In this document: positions 55,328-64,000 of the stretch, in pieces | How positions within the stretch are numbered: position 1 is the first letter of the stretch | Layout of the letters: each line of letters opens with the position of its first letter | From: Macrocystis pyrifera | Lineage: Eukaryota; Sar; Phaeophyceae; Laminariales; Laminariaceae | DNA length: 64,000 nucleotides | NCBI GenBank assembly: GCA_031763025.1 | Contig: JASSKH010000038.1 | Coordinates: forward strand, 2,645,001-2,709,000 | Direction of reading: 5' to 3' | Notes under the pieces: model-generated | What the model saw: the letters and a program-made list of their open reading frames with translations, nothing else | Database searches by the model: none | What the model was told of the DNA's origin: nothing | Position numbers and translations under genes: made by a program

Positions 55328-58300
55328 CTGAAAGCAGACGAGAGCAAGCAGGGTCCATCGGCATGAGGGGGTGAGGCGAGGGGTTGCGCTGTGTAAGGGT
55401 TGTGTTGGCGTTGTGTTGGCTTGGTTCCACTGGGGGAAGCTACAGAGTGAGTGCTGCTCAAGTAAATTTATGTTTTACATGCTTGCTTTACTCCCTGTTT
55501 CTGTTTCTACAGTACTTGAGTTTCTTTTTAAGCTTGTTGGCTCCGAACAATGAGATGCGAGGCGCGCGTTGGTTTAGGCGGAAACGGAGAGTGTGCACCT
55601 TTTCGAATCTGGGCATCTCGTTGTCTCTTCCGGTTCTTGGCTTCTTTCAACTTCTCCATCTGCTCCACGTGCTGCCTGTTCACTCGCCAGTAATCCAGCT
55701 CGTTGATCTGGATGTTGCGTTTTCATTTTTGCGGTGACCCACGCAGCCGGAAAAAAACAAGCACGGGTGAAGGCAAACTCGTGAGCAATGTTCCATGCGA
55801 GTGATCGGGTAGGCCAGGACTTTTGACTTTGATCTCCTTATCTTCCTGTGGGTGTAAGAAGTGGTGCTGGTATTTATAGTGTCCACTACACTCTCCGGCG
55901 CAAATTGCCAGCGCATGCCATGCGACTACTGACTCTGGCGGTCCTGGTGGGCGCTGCTGATGCCGAGTGCACCCTCTGTGGCTCTGTCGTGGCAGCATAG
56001 GCTTATCCTAACGAAGCTGTGAATCAGTAGTTGCATCGACACAGAAATGCTGGCTGCATTCTGACTCTACCGGCGGGGCTTACGGTGCGCGATTCCCATA
56101 CTCCACCTCGCCCAGAACACGGTTGGTTGGTGATTTTTGCCTAGGTCTTTTCAGTTTATTGGAAAGTCGAATATAGATTCATATTATATTTAGCTTCGTA
56201 CCAGGTACGTGTTACTGTACTGCGTTTTGCCACCTTTTGTTTCCACCACTTGGTGCCGAGTATGCTTCGTTGCGTCGATTGCTGGAGTCGAAAGACAGGA
56301 TAAAGCACTTGAGGAAAGTCTTTGTTCATGATCTGCGGGACAAGGTACACGATCGAGCAGTAGCAGCAGTCGGGCCGGGCGGGGCACCGGGGTCAACATT
56401 TATTAATAGTGCAAAGTAACATTCCAGTGAAGCATCGATCGGCGTGACGGTAATCAATATTTGTACTCGTGTAATCTATTCATGTCCATCAAGTTGGCCT
56501 GATGTTGCTCTCTCACATCACAAGGTATAATCTGGCTTTGCCGCATCATTGGGCTGCGCTGTCGATATCGTACTCTAAACCAAGGCCGATAGTACTGATA
56601 GCTGATATCGCGTTCATATCGAGGCGGCTAATGCTGTCACGCTCATTCAAAGGGTAGGATCGCTTGCATCACAGCAGTGCATACCTCGTGGCAGAATTTT
56701 AATTAGGCGGCCGGGGCGTGGTGCGGACCCCCGCCAGGGCCCAACGGAAAACAAACGCCGGAGGCAAAACATTGGACATAAAAGGCGTACCTATACACAA
56801 AAGTGCGTGTTACCCACTCCTTGTACTGCACCGTCTCGTAGTAACAGTAGGCGGCCGTCAGGCTCGTGCTTGGTGCAAAGAAGCACAAAGTTAAGATAAA
56901 CCGTATCTGGTAAGCATATCGACTATAGTAGTAAGCATGTGTAACGTCTTCGGTCGATGAAGAAACGTTTTTTTTTTGCCTTCGGCGAAAAGGTCCCCAA
57001 AAATTGTTTTTCGCCTGCGGCAAAAAGTGAGGAACAATATTTTTATTTCGAATATATACCGGTATTATTCGAAAAAGGGTGCGGCCCTTGAAATTACCAA
57101 TGCCGCAAGCCGCACATTGCCTCCAGGGCGTGGTGCGCTAAGCGAAATCTGACGAAAAAAAGTGCATCGCCACACCCCCTATTGTTGACCCTGCCTGGTG
57201 GAAGATTCCAAGGCTTTTCACGGGTCATGACCCGACCCGCGGGTCGGGCCATAGGGTGTTCAAAATGTCATGGGTCGGGTCGGGTCAGGAATTGTTCAAA
57301 ATCTCACGGGTCGGGTCGGGTCGGATCAAGACGTTTTCAATCTCGCGGGTCGGGTCAGGTCGGATCAAGAGTTTTTCAAACCTCGCGAATCGGGTCAGGT
57401 CGGCTCAAGAATTTTTCAACTCTCACGGGTCGGGTCAGGTTGGATCAAGAGGTGACGAAAAGCTCACGGGTCGGGTCAGGTCATGACCCGCGAGAAACGG
57501 ATCACACGCGGGTCGGACCAGCATGAACTGCGAGTTGTTTTTGGCTGACCCGCGGGTTGGACCCGCGCATCTGGCTCGCGGACCCGACGCTTCAAACACT
57601 TCCCGCTCTTACCCAAAGGCTTCTCTGGTACTAATACTCAATATGACTTCTTTGGCATAATAATGTTCAAACATTAAAACATCGCCAAATCCATATACGC
57701 ATGTCCGCATCCATCAATACCCACTACAGCGAGGCCACATAACATATTTATAGCTACGGGGCACAAAATGAGTACTGTACCAGGTATATAATAGTTTTTG
57801 AAGCGTCGACCCACGGGCTGGATCCACGGGTCGAACCCGCGGGTCAAGATAGATGGTCTCGCGGGTCAAGGTGACCCGACCCGCATGAAACCCGTCTCGC
57901 GGGTCAATCGAAAGGTGGCGGGTCGGGTCGGGTCGGGTCAGGAGGTTTTCAAATCTCACGGGTCGGGTCGGATCGGGCCAGCAGTTTTTGAAGTCTCGCG
58001 GGTCGAGTCGGGTCGGGTCAAGAGGCTTTCAAAATCTCGCGGGTCGGGTCGGGTCAAAAATCAACACACCTCAAATTTTTCGCGGGTGGGGTCGGGTCAG
58101 CTGACCCGACCCGACCCGACCCGTGAGGTTTGACCTGACACGCGAAAAGCCCTGGCAGTTCCTATGGTATGTATTCACCCCTCTCCTGTCTACACACACG
58201 CTCCATCGCTTAATCCGTGATATCGTAACACTGACACAACGATGCGCTGTAGTTTTTTTTATGTTAATAGTATACCTGTTGTATAGGCAGATTACCAGAG

Positions 58301-59442
58301 AACGAAGGGGGCGATATGGGGCAGGCCCGACTACTGTAATGTAGGTCGAGCTAGACGCGTGCAGTTACTCACAGAGAGTGATGTCTTATCTTGATGTCCC
58401 ACTTTCCTCGCTCTCAGAGGGTTCTGAAACAGGGGGGTTTTACATGTATTATTTGTTTGGCGCGTTTCATCAGAAACGCGCCTCTTCGACAATGGAGAGG
58501 GAAGGGGGTCATGAATACCATGACACAAGCCCACCTTTATGGCTCGTATGTGCAGATGCATAAAAATCAGGAGGGTACAAAATCCATCCAGAAAATTCTG
58601 AGAAATGGATCGAAGATACGACGCTTCACAACTCACTCTCACACCTCTATAATTTGCAAGGTGAAAGCCGGTTGAACCAACAAAAATCTGCATCCTAGGG
58701 CAGGAAGCAGGTTTGTCCCGAAAGAGACGGGGGGAATCGAAAGATGCGCGGCATGCAACGTGGCAAGAAAAGGGTCGCGAAGAACAGAAACAATGAAAAC
58801 AGAACGGCTCGAATTCGAGAGACGTAATATGTGCTAGCACGTACGTATGGACTCCGACCTACCATAGGGGGGAGACCGAGAAAAAAATAGAAAAACAAAA
58901 CCGATGTACGCAGGTCAAGTGCCAAAAGGGGAACGGAGGCAAAACACTAGAAGGGGCACGGTAGTCCAGACCCAAGGATGATACGCAACGGGTGATCCCA
59001 AAATCGGTGGTCTGGTGGAACGGTGCAAAGCGGTAGAGAACGATGCACATGGGCGACGAGAACACACGGCCCAAGTGGGAAAGAGAAGGGCGCTCGATAG
59101 TCGAGAGGTAGCCAAACAGTTTCGGGAACGACTTGCAGCACACCCAACCGAGGGTGGCGCGGAGGAACCCAAAACTCAAGTCCGAAAAAAAAATCAGAAG
59201 AAGGGGGGGTTCGTTCCGAGGCAGAGAGGACGAAGAAGACACACCCAATACGTACGTGAAGATCAACCTTATGGCCCTACATCAGAGGGGAAGCCGGGGG
59301 CGTGGAATGCCACATATCATGCTGAAATGAGAACGAATACGAAGCGGAAAAAAAAAAAAAAATAATAAAGAGGACGAGAAGACGGTGCTCCCAAAACGGG
59401 GATATAGGGCACGCTTTGCCTGCTACTCCTTAGCGATAAAGG

Positions 59443-59482
<40 letters not shown>

Positions 59483-62400
59483 CGTACTCATTTGTTGCTT
59501 GCCTTAGTCATTTGACCATTAGCCACGCATCCCTTTCGAGATGGAGCACATGGGGGGGGGGGGGGGGGGCAGGGGGGTAGAAAAGCCGAAAAACAAAATT
59601 CCCGGAAAAAAAAAAAACGTCGGCCAGCAGGAATATCAAAATTCGCAACGTTGTGACTAGTCCAAAATGGCTCAAAGCAGAGTGCAAACTAAGCCGAGAG
59701 AAAAACATTGGCCCGAACAAAAGTCGTCACAGAGGTGACGCGTAGCATGCTGAAACAAAAATGAGAACACAGGCGGGCAACCGAGGAGAAGAACGCGGTA
59801 GCCGAAGAAAAAAAACGGGAGGAAGCGTTCGCGGGGGTGCATAGTCCCACAACTGCAACGCTCCAAGTGTCGGCAGACAGCCGGTCATACGCTGAAATAA
59901 ATCACCAATACGAGTACGGGGGCGTCGAGTATCACGAGGTAAAAAACGCGATACGCAGCGCAAGAAAAAAAAAAAAAAAAAAAGGGAAAGAAAGAAAGAA
60001 AGAGGTCAGTGGTGAGCTGCCCGGCGGATTCGACGCTTGACGGTCGCCCTCTGACCGCCAAGCTCCTTTACCTCGACCTTCCCAACGACATGCCGGGCGC
60101 GGACGCGCCCTGCTTAGTGTCGGTGGTTTGCTGCAAGCCTTGCGCAAACCCCCACGACAGCTCCGACCTTCCGTGGTTTCTCCCCGCGGGACTAACACCG
60201 TATGTCCTCAACAACTGCACCTCAAAATCCCCTCCTTACCACGCCACCGAGGACGACAATACCGGGTCCATCGACCGCCTAAAAGTCGAGAAAATCACTA
60301 GCCACCGGTCGGTACGTGGGGGCATGGACGGCAGGGTGGATGACGGGCTCCTCCGGCGTGTCGTCGCCGGACCCTTCGAAGTCGACCACGGCGTCCATGG
60401 GGTGGGGAAGAATCGTAGACATCTTGGAAGAGGAGACGATGTCTGAAGGGTCGAAGAGCGGAAGGGGAAAGCGACTGGACGTAGCGGCAAAATAGGTTTC
60501 TCGGGAAGCTTCCTCTTCCAGGCGTTGTCGGTGTAGGCGCGCCTCCTCGTCCAGGGTATGCACTTTTTTTTACGGTCAGGGGGGCCTTCATGGCTATATC
60601 CCCGCGGAGCGCCGCAGTTAACGCCGCCCATCGGGCGCGTGTGATGGCGGCCAAGTAGACGGCAGGGACAGAGCCGGCAAGCGTCGCGGCCGGATCATCT
60701 GGTTCTGCTGGAAAGAGGGTACTGGCCGCGATGGTAGTGGTGCTGGCGGTACGACACCTGCAGCAGTTTGCCTGTCTGCATTTGGATCAAATTTGTGGCA
60801 CGTGTCGAAATTCCCACCGGTACACCACCGCTTGTTTGCCCCCCCCCTCGGCCCCTGACTCGTTCGACCTCACCTTGACCCCTCCCTCGAGCGCTCACGC
60901 TGCTGCTGACGCGTTTCACCCCAGCCTGATCTCTTCCCCAGCCCCGAGTGCTGCTGTAGCTTCCCCAGCCCCGTGTGTTGCTGTAGCTTCCTCAGCCCCG
61001 TGTGCTGACATAGCTCCAGGCCTGTATGCTGGTTGTGGTCCAAGGAAAACTGCTGCAGGCGTCATACCGCCAGCATCGCTACCATCGCGGCCAGTGCCCT
61101 CTGGGGCTGGGACCTCGACCATGTCTACAAGACTCGTGGGTGAGTGGGAAGGTCCCCGCACGGGCTGTTGGCAGAGCCGGTGAAGAACTCTCTGAAAGAC
61201 TTATGCAAACAGAGTGCAATAAAAATCAGGGAAAAAGGAAAGAGAAAAGGAAAACGAGAAAGCAACCAACAACACTCGCCGAAGCTATCGTAGCCTTGGC
61301 TCGTGAAAGAGAGCGGGTACACGCGATCTAGGTCTACGTGTCCTGCCGACGACGCCATGTTTGATAGTATACCTGCTGTATAGGCAGATTACTGGATAAC
61401 AAACGGAGCAGTATGGGGCAGGCCCGACTGCTGTGATACAGATCGAGCTAGACGCGTGCAGTTACTCACAGAAATTGATGTCTTATCTTGATGATTCCCA
61501 CTTTCCTGGCTCTCAGAGAGTTCTGATAGTAGGGGGGGGTTATATATACTATTTGTTTGGCGCATTTAATCAGAAACATGCCTCCTTGACAATAGAGGGG
61601 GAACGGGGGCATGAATACCATGACATTTTCCGCACACCCGATGACACTCATGGGTCAAGACTGTGACTAGGCTCAACTTTCAGACGCTCTACCGTGCGCA
61701 TAGTATCATACCTCAAAACTGGCGAATGGAAGCCTGCCATGGTCGTCCAGGTGCAACTGATTTAAGGCGCTCTGTACGTTATTCGAGACGTTTGAGATGT
61801 GGAGGACCTGCTCAAGACGTGATACGTTCGGTAAAATCACAAGAGAGTGTTAATGTCCCCTGCCGAGAGATTGACCGATATCTTCGTTTCACGGTGCGCG
61901 TGAAGCGATGTTCCCTGATGAAACATTGACATGTGTTCGCTTCACGGTGCCCGTCAAACCTGAGTTCACCACTCAACACGTTAGCAACTTGACGCGAGAC
62001 AACGAAAGAGGAATAAATAACCCAAACCGACGCTTGTCGTCGTGCAGTGCATGCTATGCGCTCTTGACTGCGAAACCTGACACGAAGGAGCTTGTAAGGT
62101 ACCCGTTCCCCTACCGAGGGGCACTTAGCACTTGCCTTGATGAAGTGGTGAAGTTCTTCCATTTCCATCAGCCCAGAACGGTCTTTATCGTAAACCATGA
62201 AGCAAAACTTGAGCATATCCGTAACGCAAAGGCAGCAGAATGTGCACACAGCCTGGACGAATTCGCTGAGCGGTGCCGATCATGAGAGATAGCACAAGCG
62301 AGCAAGATGATCGGTCGTGAAAGTCAATATCAGCACTTGTGTACGAATTATACTAATATATACCTGGTAGAGGCTAAAACGGAATGATGTGCGTAGTTGT

Positions 62401-63408
62401 CGTCGTTGTCGTTGTCGTTGTCAGAAGTGGTGTGGTTTCATTTTCATTTTTATTTTTAGTAGCACAATAGAACGATGGCCCGCCTGGATTCTATAGATAA
62501 TTTGCGATATATATATTGGACTACAGCAGTATCGTTTCCTTCATCGGGGCCAGGAATCCGGCAAGGCAAACACTGCCCCTCCTTCTCCCAGTCAGCGCCA
62601 ACGTGCCAACTCACCCAAATTCAAGGGTCTCTTCGTCCTCAGGATCCACGAGCGAAAATATGGCGTTCCCGAACTCATTCCGTTCTTCCCGAATGATGCA
62701 TTCAAAAAACGCCTGTCTGCTGATTAGCCCTTCGCGCCTGAAACACTCAATGGAATAAAAAGTTCACGATCTGGCCTGTAAATGAATCGCTGCATACACT
62801 TCAGAAATAGGCCAGGTACCCTGGTATATTTTATCGGCTTGATTTTAACTGAGTCAAACAGCGGCAGGCGCGGCTTAATCCGCGTGGTGACATCTGTTGG
62901 AGGTTTGGGGTTCTACATTAGACAAGCGCTAGCTTGCGAGTGGTCGCGTATTGTTCTGCAGTTCGTAAACCTGCCACTCGGCGAGAGCGTTGGATAATTC
63001 ACTAACTGTACGAGTATGTGCTGTGTAGAATGCGCCTGCGTACTCCATGTACGCTGTGAAGATTCAAGGCAAGTGGAGCGACATTCGAGGTGGCGATCAA
63101 CACTCACTTGAGGTCAAACTGCTTGAAGATCTCCCAAAACACTTCAATGTCCTCCTTCTTGACTGTACACGCAAAATGCGGTCAACGAGGGCAACGCGGT
63201 TAGCCTCGTATGCGTGTTTAATTGCTCATGAAACTCATATATCGATCATACAAGCTAAACTGCAGCAATGCTGTAAAAAAACTCGCGTTTATTTGCATGT
63301 GTAAAATGTGTGTTTTGCAGAAAATCTCGGCTCACGCATAAAAAGCTCCTTGCACCGAACAATTCTGCCCCCTGAAGGAGGTGGAGGGCCAGTGGGGGCA
63401 TTACCCAT
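55206..63408 (-). CDS. EF-hand protein with MGN start, 8 exons, 256 residues
   Basis: A probable calcium-responsive membrane-associated protein. Exons (minus order): 63336-63408, 63108-63162, 62615-62737, 62136-62265, 61712-61771, 56234-56332, 55599-55707, 55206-55327; 771 nt with all phases agreeing and a TGA at 55206-55208. MGNAPT fits an N-myristoylation site (Gly2, Thr6). EF-hand regions: about 41-53 degenerate; 74-85 acidic (DPEDEETLEFGE, no Gly6); 110-121 canonical (DKDRSGLMEMEE); about 134-146 degenerate (LDDHGRLPFASF). The C-terminal third has FPQVLYPVFRLQQ, a Lys/Arg-rich helix (EKLKEAKNRKRQRDAQIRK) and NPKKRQVYVEAL. The order resembles four-EF-hand proteins of calcineurin-B or CBL type with an extended tail. 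A small exon may be missing between 61771 and 62136. Intron 4 has a GC donor (AAG|GCAAGT). The 5.4 kb intron 5 holds an hAT-like element and other insertions. Confidence 0.85.
55599..55707 (-). CDS. EF-hand protein exon 7 (basic helix)
   Basis: 36 codons plus one base, from acceptor ATCCAG to donor GTGCAC, reading INELDYWRVNRQHVEQMEKL and KEAKNRKRQRDAQIRK. A strongly charged, probably helical segment. Confidence 0.8.
56234..56332 (-). CDS. EF-hand protein exon 6
   Basis: 33 codons in phase 0, from acceptor CCCGCAG to donor GTGGCA, reading IMNKDFPQVLYPVFRLQQST and QRSILGTKWWKQK. FE-IMNKDFPQVLYPVFRLQ is the stretch after the last EF-hand in related proteins (FPALLFPAFRLQ type), which ties this exon to exons 1-5 despite the long intron. 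Confidence 0.82.
57209..58154 (-). mobile_element. Non-autonomous hAT-like element, copy 2 (946 bp)
   Basis: Ends CAAGGCTTTTCACGGGTCAT and CGCGAAAAGCCCTG, with arrays of GGGTCGGGTC separated by TTTTCAAA/TCTCACGG spacers. The core at about 57600-57790 matches 51060-51250 in reverse complement (ATATACGCATGTCCGCATCC against GGATGCGGGCATGCGTATAT). The flanks GAAGATTC and GCAGTTCC match at 5 of 8 bases, so the duplication, if any, is decayed. Confidence 0.78.
58262..58530 (+). repeat. Direct repeat, left copy (pairs with 61363-61630)
   Basis: Shares TAGTATACCTG, GGCAGATTA, GGGGCAGGCCCGACT, GTCGAGCTAGACGCGTGCAG (ATCGAGCTAGACGCGTGCAG in the other copy), TTACTCACAGA, GATGTCTTATCTTGATG, TATTTGTTTGGCGC and CATGAATACCATGACA with the right copy. 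The two copies are 3.1 kb apart and about 80 percent alike by eye. Confidence 0.75.
59444..59555 (+). repeat. 39-G run and family A module
   Basis: A pure G run (59444-59482) is followed by GCGTACTCATTTGTTGCTTG, CCTTAGTCATTTGACCATTA and CACGCATCCCTTTCGAGATG, the same module that follows G runs at 2150-2215 and 2920-2980. A second G run of about 18 lies near 59551-59568. Confidence 0.8.
60279..60900 (-). pseudogene. Degenerate open frame, function unknown
   Basis: Minus-strand frame from about 60654 (MAAITRARWAALTAALRGDI, AMKAPLTVKK) appears to continue after an A8 run (60564-60571) in another frame as HTLDEEARLHRQRLEEEASR, ETYFAATSSRFPLPLFDPSD, and on to SDFLDF then stop at 60279. This pattern suggests a decayed gene, perhaps the gag-like part of a retroelement between the direct repeats at 58.3 and 61.4 kb. 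I recognise no domain. Plus-strand frames at 60009-60446 and 60731-61183 overlap it. Confidence 0.3.
60713..61101. repeat. 57 bp inverted repeat and 30 bp tandem repeat
   Basis: 60713-60769 and 61045-61101 are inverted copies (plus strand at the right: CTGCTGCAGGCGTCATACCG, then ATCGCGGCCAGTGCCCTCT). Between them, 60935-61010 has about three 30 bp units containing CCCCGTGTGCTG and GCTGTAGCTTCC. Confidence 0.65.
61363..61630 (+). repeat. Direct repeat, right copy
   Basis: See the left copy at 58262-58530. It lies just downstream (on plus) of the degenerate frames and 80 bp from EF-hand exon 5. Confidence 0.75.
61712..61771 (-). CDS. EF-hand protein exon 5 (degenerate EF-hand 4)
   Basis: 20 codons in phase 0, from acceptor GTACAG to donor GTATGAT, reading SALNQLHLDDHGRLPFASFE. 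It lines up with LDADGDGELDMEEF-type loops but has lost the residues at positions 1, 9 and 12. Confidence 0.75.
62136..62265 (-). CDS. EF-hand protein exon 4 (canonical EF-hand 3)
   Basis: From acceptor GCTCAG, reading EFVQAVCTFCCLCVTDML, KFCFMVYDKDRSGLMEMEEL and HHFIK, ending at a GC donor AAG|GCAAGT. The loop has D1, D3, S5, G6, E9 and E12, so it should bind calcium. It is followed by an unusual Cys-rich helix composition. Confidence 0.93.
62399..62423. repeat. (GTCGTT)n microsatellite
   Basis: Four GTCGTT/GTCGTC units in intron 3 of the EF-hand gene. Confidence 0.7.
62615..62737 (-). CDS. EF-hand protein exon 3
   Basis: From acceptor TTTCAG to donor GTGAGTTGG, reading REGLISRQAFFECIIREERN, EFGNAIFSLVDPEDE and ETLEF. 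It completes the degenerate EF-hand 1 and opens EF-hand 2. Confidence 0.9.
63108..63162 (-). CDS. EF-hand protein exon 2
   Basis: From acceptor GTACAG to donor GTGAGTG, reading (L)KKEDIEVFWEIFKQFDL. This is the first EF-hand entering helix (family type: EVLRFWEVFKKFD). Confidence 0.88.
63336..63408 (-). CDS. EF-hand protein exon 1 (myristoylation-type start)
   Basis: MGNAPTGPPPPSGGRIVRCK then ELFM plus one base, with donor GTGAGC. This start was chosen because MGN plus Thr6 fits the family and the donor gives the phase that exon 2 needs. Confidence 0.75.
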
Positions 63409-63606
63409 GCCAATGGTCTTCGCTCATCGCTGAAGGTGCCCACTGCCTCACGGCACAGGATCACGTCGTGTCTGCGACTTCGTCACTTTGTCGAATGGAC
63501 ACGTTCAATGACACACGGAAAATGATTTGAAACCGTCAATCCATCAAAAAGCGCGTGTTGTATCTTTGATCTGGTCTTGGCCAGATACCCAGGTACCAGG
63601 TATCTG

Positions 63607-63697
63607 ATACCACTCTGACCGGTAATATAAGCTACCATTTAATTTTCATATCAGACTCCAAATGGTTGTTATATAACCGGTCATAGTTGTACCTTAT
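63607..63697. mobile_element. MITE-like, TATACCACTC family, diverged
   Basis: ATACCACTCTGACCGGTAAT at the left and TATATAACCGGTCATAGTTG at the right are imperfect inverted ends. It lies about 200 bp upstream of the EF-hand gene's start codon, in the likely promoter or 5' UTR region. Confidence 0.5.
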
Positions 63698-64000
63698 ACA
63701 GACACTGTACCTGGTATCCGATACCAGCCGGTATAACAGAATCTGTGGCAGCGAGTTGTTAGTTGCTGGCGCTTGAGTCACATTGCCATGGAGAGCAAAG
63801 CAAGCGGTCGGGCGTTCTGCGCAGATGCTGGTGACGGTGAGTCTCGACGATGCAGTTCATATCTTCTGCGTGTCTGCCTTGACTGAGACGCTGCGATCTG
63901 CCGTTGGGGACACACGACCCTGCACGTTGCACGTATGATACATACATATTGGCATGTTGAATTTTACCAAGTACGAGTACTATAATAGGATTTCGAATTG

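Larger units (their letters stand above)
56333..61711 (-). other. 5.4 kb intron 5 of the EF-hand gene, filled with insertions
   Basis: Holds the hAT-like element at 57209-58154, direct repeats at about 58262-58530 and 61363-61630, a 39-G run at 59444-59482 next to a family A module, and GC-rich degenerate open frames at 60.0-61.2 kb. An exon-like minus-strand stretch at about 56810-56880 (TSLTAAYCYYETVQYKEW) is unassigned. The intron is inferred from the phase and content match of exons 5 and 6. Confidence 0.6.

Noticed and set aside
56810-56880. Exon-like minus-strand stretch TSLTAAYCYYETVQYKEW
   Set aside because: It lies between EF-hand exons 5 and 6, but those join in phase without it, and no clear acceptor precedes it. 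Not assigned.

Overview
This window is nuclear DNA from an intron-rich eukaryote, most likely a microbial alga or another protist. The evidence is conserved eukaryotic proteins split into short exons (53-168 nt) by introns of about 0.1-5.4 kb, GT-AG splice sites with one GC-AG site, tRNA-derived SINEs, MITEs, hAT-type transposon relics and very long G/C and trinucleotide runs. I see no operons, rRNA or CRISPR. The species cannot be fixed from the sequence. Most open frames are short and occur by chance; the real genes had to be assembled exon by exon from splice sites, phase agreement and family similarity.

Layout. 1-12.9 kb: no gene recognised; nested repeats (a G-rich minisatellite, a duplicated 0.5-0.8 kb unit, TIR elements, a 450 bp CTA microsatellite, SINE-like units, a 40-C run, a 27 bp minisatellite). 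12.9-25.3 kb, minus strand: a CstF-64 (CSTF2) type mRNA 3'-end processing factor, with an RRM over two exons, a hinge domain, and Pro/Gln-rich exons ending in a stop; the first exon is not located. 26-50 kb: repeat-rich, with dispersed 1 kb repeats, a foldback element at 38-39.8 kb, a TIR transposon with a GC-rich interior at 37.0-37.8 kb, SINEs, and one possible uncharacterised exon near 45.1 kb. 50.4-53.5 kb, plus strand: casein kinase 2 regulatory (beta) subunit, five exons recognised, last exon not located. 55.2-63.4 kb, minus strand: a 256-residue EF-hand protein with an N-myristoylation-type start, assembled from eight exons with all phases agreeing. The CK2 beta and EF-hand genes converge.

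The three genes are housekeeping or signalling genes with no obvious joint pathway. The more unusual content lies in the non-coding DNA. A non-autonomous hAT-like element built from GGGTC arrays sits in an intron of CK2 beta and, inverted, in an intron of the EF-hand gene. Two short words, TACCTGGTA and TACTGCTGTA (and complements), recur dozens of times in introns and spacers and sometimes join. Two conserved exons carry single-base indels in C runs, which look like assembly errors or recent mutations.
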